Of a stretch of 64,000 bases of DNA, positions 59,441-64,000 are shown in pieces. The DNA is from Panulirus ornatus. Its lineage: Eukaryota; Arthropoda; Malacostraca; Decapoda; Palinuridae. How positions within the stretch are numbered: the first letter of the stretch is position 1; each line of letters starts with the position of its first letter. Both the position numbers and the translations under genes were made by a program. The notes under the pieces were generated by a model. The model saw nothing but the letters and a program-made list of their open reading frames with translations, made no database searches and was not told the origin of the DNA. Location of the stretch: the NCBI RefSeq assembly GCF_036320965.1, contig NC_092287.1, positions 14,139,200-14,203,199 of the forward strand, in the 5' to 3' direction.

Positions 59441-60164
59441 ATGGCTACACCTTCGATCTGACACTTAAGATGAAGAACACATTAATCAATAGCGGAAGAA
59501 TCTACGCAAAACAGTGGCTTAAGGCAAGTGACTCCAAGGCTTTACATATTTTTTCTTCAAAGATGACCTAGTGGCGACGTTAGCTTCAACACCTCAGCTA
59601 AAGCCTCAGGTATGTCTCTTCAGCTAAAGCTTTATACGTCTCCGTTTAAAACTACGCAAAATCGAATGCGTCTAGGACGCTTTCTCCTTCTTACACGGCT
59701 TTTACCACATTCATCGCAGGCTGCCGGGACCGTGATGGATAGAGAAGTTTATCATAAAAAAGTAATGCAGAAGGCAAATTACAGAAGCAAAGAAATTGCA
59801 TTTTTTTTTTTTTACACAAATCGCACAGTAAAAGTCTCGTTATCACGGCGCGATGTCTCCCCAGGAGGGGTGGGGGAAGACTGGGGTGAGGGTAGGTGGT
59901 AGGTGGGAAAAACGGCACACTCGGAATTAAGTAATGAGAGAAGTTGGAAGATTCCATTTTCCTTAATTCTTTTTACGTTGTTTATGGTTGTTGCAGGCGC
60001 TTGTTTACGACGGGACGTTACACGTTACCAGAGCAGGAGGGGTGAGAGGGCGATGATGCACCGCCAGCTCTCACACGCTACATTCCGGGGACGGGAGATG
60101 AGGCAGGAAGGGAACGATCGACTTAATGACCTTCTTGAGTACGTATGGCACCGTCGTGCTCCAG
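59441..60164. other. Low-copy region, nothing recognised
   Basis: Contains short open frames and a T-run of about 12 nt near 59,801. No motif, repeat or splice-supported exon recognised. Confidence 0.35.
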
Positions 60165-60420
60165 AGACGTACAGTCGGGTTCAAGGGTAACAACGTCGTT
60201 GCTTAAAGTTCGAACCATGGTACACACTAAGGAGTAACAACGATGTTGCTCGAGGCTCGTAACATGGTACACACTAGGGAGTGACAACATCGTTGCTCAA
60301 GGTTCGTACCACTTTACACACTAGGGTTGACGTCGTTGGTCAAGGTTCGAACCATGGTACACACTAGGGGGTAACAACGTCGTTGCCCAAGGTTCGAAAC
60401 ATGGTTCGTACCTTCTTTGG
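60165..60420. repeat. Tandem repeat, about 47-50 bp unit, five copies
   Basis: Unit: GTTCGAACCATGGTACACAC then TAGGGAGTAACAACGTCGTT and GCTCAAG. The ACGTCGTTGCTCAAGG phrase resembles the complement of the 21-bp minisatellite unit, suggesting a common origin. Confidence 0.8.
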
Positions 60421-60689
60421 TTAGTATTTTATGATGAAAGACTGCTGTTGCCCTCGAAATGTCCAAGATCAGCTTGTCAAGTTCAGCCTCGAATCATTAT
60501 AGTCCGATTCACTGATACGCTAAAGTCCTTTTGACACAGCATGATATGAGTGATATTCAGATCTCGAGAATATTTACAGAATCGGGTAAGATGGGATACT
60601 TCTTAACTCGACTTATACATTCAGCTGACAAAAGGAAGAAAAATATTTACGTGTTCATATCAGAAGAAACAAACTTACCGTTGTGCTAT

Positions 60690-60925
60690 ATACCACAATG
60701 GTAAACGGTGTGACTGTAGCTGGACGGGGCTAACTTATTGTGTAAATGCGGTTTACGGTTTGCCTCTAGTTGGACGGCGCTAACCTGATATCCAATTGTG
60801 GTACACTGCAAGTTGATGGACGGTACTAGGTTGTTTAGTTTTGGTATACTACTTGTCGGTGGATGGTGCTAACTTGGTGTCCATTTGTGATACATTAACT
60901 GTTGGTGAACGTTGCTACCTTGGTG
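60690..60925. repeat. Degenerate tandem repeat, about 60 bp unit
   Basis: Four to five units built on TTGGACGGCGCTAACTTG, then GTCCAATTGTGGTACA and a CTGTNGTT-like link. Diverged but periodic. Confidence 0.7.
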
Positions 60926-60962
60926 TCAAGCCCCAGTGCCCCATTTGATACTTGCTGGAAGG

Positions 60963-60963
<1 letters not shown>

Positions 60964-61021
<58 letters not shown>

Positions 61022-61053
61022 GTGTGTGTGTGTGCATGTGTGTGTGTGTGTGT
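60964..61053. repeat. (GT)n microsatellite
   Basis: About 90 bp with GCGT and GCATGT interruptions near 61,016 and 61,035. Confidence 0.98.
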
Positions 61054-61466
61054 TCCCGTGTCTCTTAACCATGTATATGTATTTCATGTATGATCGTTAC
61101 ACTTCACTCTTGTACTGTAACAGGATGATGCTAACATAGTATATAATTGTATGGTTCACTTTCAGACGATATATGATTGATAAAGAAATCAGTTATGAAT
61201 GGTACACTTCGAAAGATAGTCTCTGCACAAACGGCCTTCGGAAGGTACGAGGTACACAGATTGACGTCGAAACTCCCAGAGGGCGCATATATTCGAGGGG
61301 AACGCTGTGGGTAACTGGGAGGGTTCCCTCAGTGAAGTACGAACGGGCTAACTCTTCTGCCTAGTCTCGTTGTTTGACTTGTGTGATTGCTAAACCAAGG
61401 GAAGAAAGTTTTGAAACTCCTAGATTCGAAAATATGTTCCTGTAAATTTTGCCCTCATTTCTTACG
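61054..61466. other. Low-copy region, nothing recognised
   Basis: Sequence between two GT arrays; no supported feature. Confidence 0.35.
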
Positions 61467-61498
61467 GTGTGTGTGTGTGTGTGTGTGTGTGGGTGTGT

Positions 61499-61576
<78 letters not shown>
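61467..61576. repeat. (GT)n microsatellite
   Basis: About 110 bp with small interruptions near 61,491 and 61,503. Faces the (AC)n at 61,642 across about 65 bp. Confidence 0.98.
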
Positions 61577-61579
<3 letters not shown>

Positions 61580-61641
61580 CGTATTACTGATCTCTTAACC
61601 TTGTGTATATCTAGTGTCTCTATCCTCTTATGCACACATAG

Positions 61642-61669
61642 ACACAGACACACACACACACACGCACAC

Positions 61670-61763
<94 letters not shown>

Positions 61764-61778
61764 AACACACACACACAC

Positions 61779-61845
<67 letters not shown>
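61642..61845. repeat. (AC)n microsatellite
   Basis: About 200 bp with AAAAC and GCAAAC interruptions. The complement of the preceding (GT)n. Confidence 0.98.
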
Positions 61846-61846
<1 letters not shown>

Positions 61847-61885
61847 GGGCATGCACGAGCAAATTGTTTTTTCATTCTTTATATT

Positions 61886-63495
61886 TTTTGGATGTTAATG
61901 TGCTGAGAGGGGCAACCGGAGGGATGTCTGATCATTGTCTTGTGGAGGCGAAGGTGAAGATTTGTAGAGGTTTTCAGAAAAGAAGAGAGAATGTTGGGGT
62001 GAAGAGAGTGGTGAGAGTAAGCGAGCTTGGAAAGGAGAATTGTGTGAGGAAGTACCAGGAGATATTGAGTACAGAATGGAAAAAGGTGAGAGCAAATGAC
62101 GAAAGAGGACTGGGGGAGGAATAGGATGTATTTAGGGAAGCAGTAATGGCTTGCACAAAAGATGCCCGTGGCATTAGAAAAGTGGGAGGTGGGCAGATTA
62201 GAAAGGGTAGTGAGTGGTGAGATGAAGAAATAAGATCGTTAGTGAAAGAGAAGAGAGGCATTTTGACGAGTTTTGCAGGGAAATAGTGCAAATGTTGAAA
62301 GATAGATAAAAGAATGAGGCAAGAGGTGAAAAAGAGGGCAAAGGAGAGTTGGGGTGAGAGAGTGTCATCAAATCTTAAGGTAAATAAAAAGATGTTCTGG
62401 AAGGAGGTAAATAAAGTGCGTAAGACAAGAGAACAATTGGGAAAATCGGTAAAGGGGGCTAATGGGGAAGTAAAAACGAGTAGTGGTGAAGTGAGGAGAT
62501 GGAGTGAGTATTTTCAAGGTTTGTTGAATGTGGCAGATATAGGGTGTTCTGGTCGAGGTGGTGTGCGAAGTGAGAGGGCTCAAGGGAAATGGTGTGGTAA
62601 ACAGAGAAGAGGTAGTGAAAGCTTTGCGGAAGATGAAAGGCGGCGGGTTTGGATGGTAGTGACGTAGAATTCATCGAAAAAGGTGGCGATTGTGTTGTTG
62701 ACTGGTTGGTAACGATATTCAGTGTATGTATGGTTCATGGTGAAGTGCCTAAGGATTAGCGGAATGAGTGTAGAGTGCAAAGATGATAAGGGTAAGTATT
62801 CAAATTACAGAGGCATACGTTTGTTGAGATTCCTTGTAAGTTATATGGAAGGGTATTCATTGAGAGGGTCAAGACATGTAGAGGGCATCAGATTGGAAGA
62901 GGAGTGTGGTTTCAGAAGTGGTAGAGGATGTGTGGATCAGGTGTTTGTTTGAAGAATGTATGTGAAAAATACATAGAAAACAGACATATTTGTATGTAGC
63001 ATATATGGATCTGGAGAAGCCATATGACAGAGTTGATAGAGATGCTCTGTGGAAGGTATTAAGAGGGTGTGGTGTGGGAGGTAAGCTGCTAAAATCAGTG
63101 AATTTTTTTAATCGAGGAGGTAAGGCATGTGTACGAGATGGTAGAGAGGAAAGTGATTGGTTCCCAGTGAATATCGGTTTGCAGCAGGGGTGCGTGATGT
63201 CTCCATGGTTGTTTGATTTGTTTATGGATGGGGTTGTTAGGGAGGTGAATGCAAGAGTTTTGGAAAAGGGGCAAATATGCATTCTGTTGTGGATGAGAGA
63301 GCTTGGGAAGTGAGTCAGTTGTTGTTCGTTGATGATACAGCGCTGGTGGCTGATTCGGGTAAGGTTATTAGGTACAGTAGGGATGAAGGACAAGTCAATT
63401 GGGAGGTAAGTTTGAATAGAGAAAAACAGGAGGAAGAGAAGTGTTTTAGATATCTGGGAGTGGATTTGGCAGTGGATGGAACCATGGTAGCGTAA
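61886..63495 (+). pseudogene. LINE endonuclease end and RT, heavily broken (c26)
   Basis: Blocks: [59 protein letters not shown], a damaged GLDG region (GRRVWMVV frame), [17 protein letters not shown], motif A as [19 protein letters not shown], motif B as [16 protein letters not shown], motif C as [10 protein letters not shown] (Phe-Ala changed to Phe-Val). About 90 bp after motif C is deleted. Numerous indels. Shares an older state with c18. Confidence 0.87.
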
Positions 63496-63540
63496 GTGAA
63501 ACATAGGGTGGGAGAGGGGGCGAAAGGTCTGGGAGCGTTA
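61886..63540 (+). mobile_element. LINE c26, decayed and truncated at both ends
   Basis: Plus strand from the end of the endonuclease (GATGTTAATGTGCTGAGAGG, with the full GGAGGGATGTCTGATCA that c21 lacks) through the RT to just after the VDLAVDGTM block, where it ends in an A-run and (AT)n. The 3' UTR and tail are missing, so the A-run is not the normal 3' end. Confidence 0.9.

Positions 63541-64000
<460 letters not shown>

Overview
The window looks like nuclear DNA from an arthropod, most plausibly a decapod crustacean. The reasons are about two dozen long (AT)n tracts (roughly 2.9 kb in all), long (CA)n, (GA)n and (CT)n arrays, a short block of the arthropod telomere repeat TTAGG, and a very high density of non-LTR and Penelope-like retroelements. 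I found no convincing host protein-coding exon, rRNA or functional tRNA gene. No operon-like organisation exists, so nothing supports a prokaryotic origin.

Three element types dominate. (1) A LINE with one ORF of about 1,000 codons: an apurinic-type (EEP) endonuclease, then a reverse transcriptase with an F-A-D-D catalytic box, then a C-terminal region with a [10 protein letters not shown] motif. At least 27 copies or pieces lie in both orientations. The best is at 49,108-52,344, broken only by an 8-bp deletion. I refer to copies as c1-c27. (2) A short non-autonomous element of about 240 bp (S1-S4) that joins a LINE-like 5' head to a LINE-like 3' hairpin tail. (3) A Penelope-like element (PLE, P1-P9) with RT and a C-terminal GIY-YIG endonuclease; its 3' end carries a conserved motif that fits a short-stem-III hammerhead ribozyme.

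Layout. 0-7.9 kb: tightly packed, mutually inverted LINE pieces separated by (AT)n. 7.9-13.5 kb: low-copy DNA with decayed minisatellites. 13.5-21.9 kb: a PLE interrupted by (AT)n, a LINE with five TTAGG units at a deletion junction, several LINE copies and S1. 21.9-25.5 kb: tRNA-like repeats with (CA)n and a decayed Ty3/Gypsy pol. 25.5-26.2 kb: homopolymer-garbled sequence, probably an assembly artefact. 26.2-33.3 kb: LINE copies and S2-S4. 33.3-38.8 kb: low-copy DNA, minisatellites and tRNA-like repeats. 38.8-58.1 kb: old and young LINE copies, two head-to-head PLE pairs and a 100-N gap. 58.1-61.9 kb: (GA)n, four tandem-repeat loci and long (GT)n/(AC)n arrays. 61.9-64 kb: two more LINE pieces.

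How the parts fit together. The LINE presumably supplies the machinery for its own spread and, through the shared 3' hairpin, possibly for the short elements. Nearly every LINE and PLE boundary lies in (AT)n, meaning either insertion into (TA)n targets or microsatellite-mediated shuffling. The possibility that an assembler mis-joined copies through identical (AT)n must be excluded before biological conclusions are drawn.
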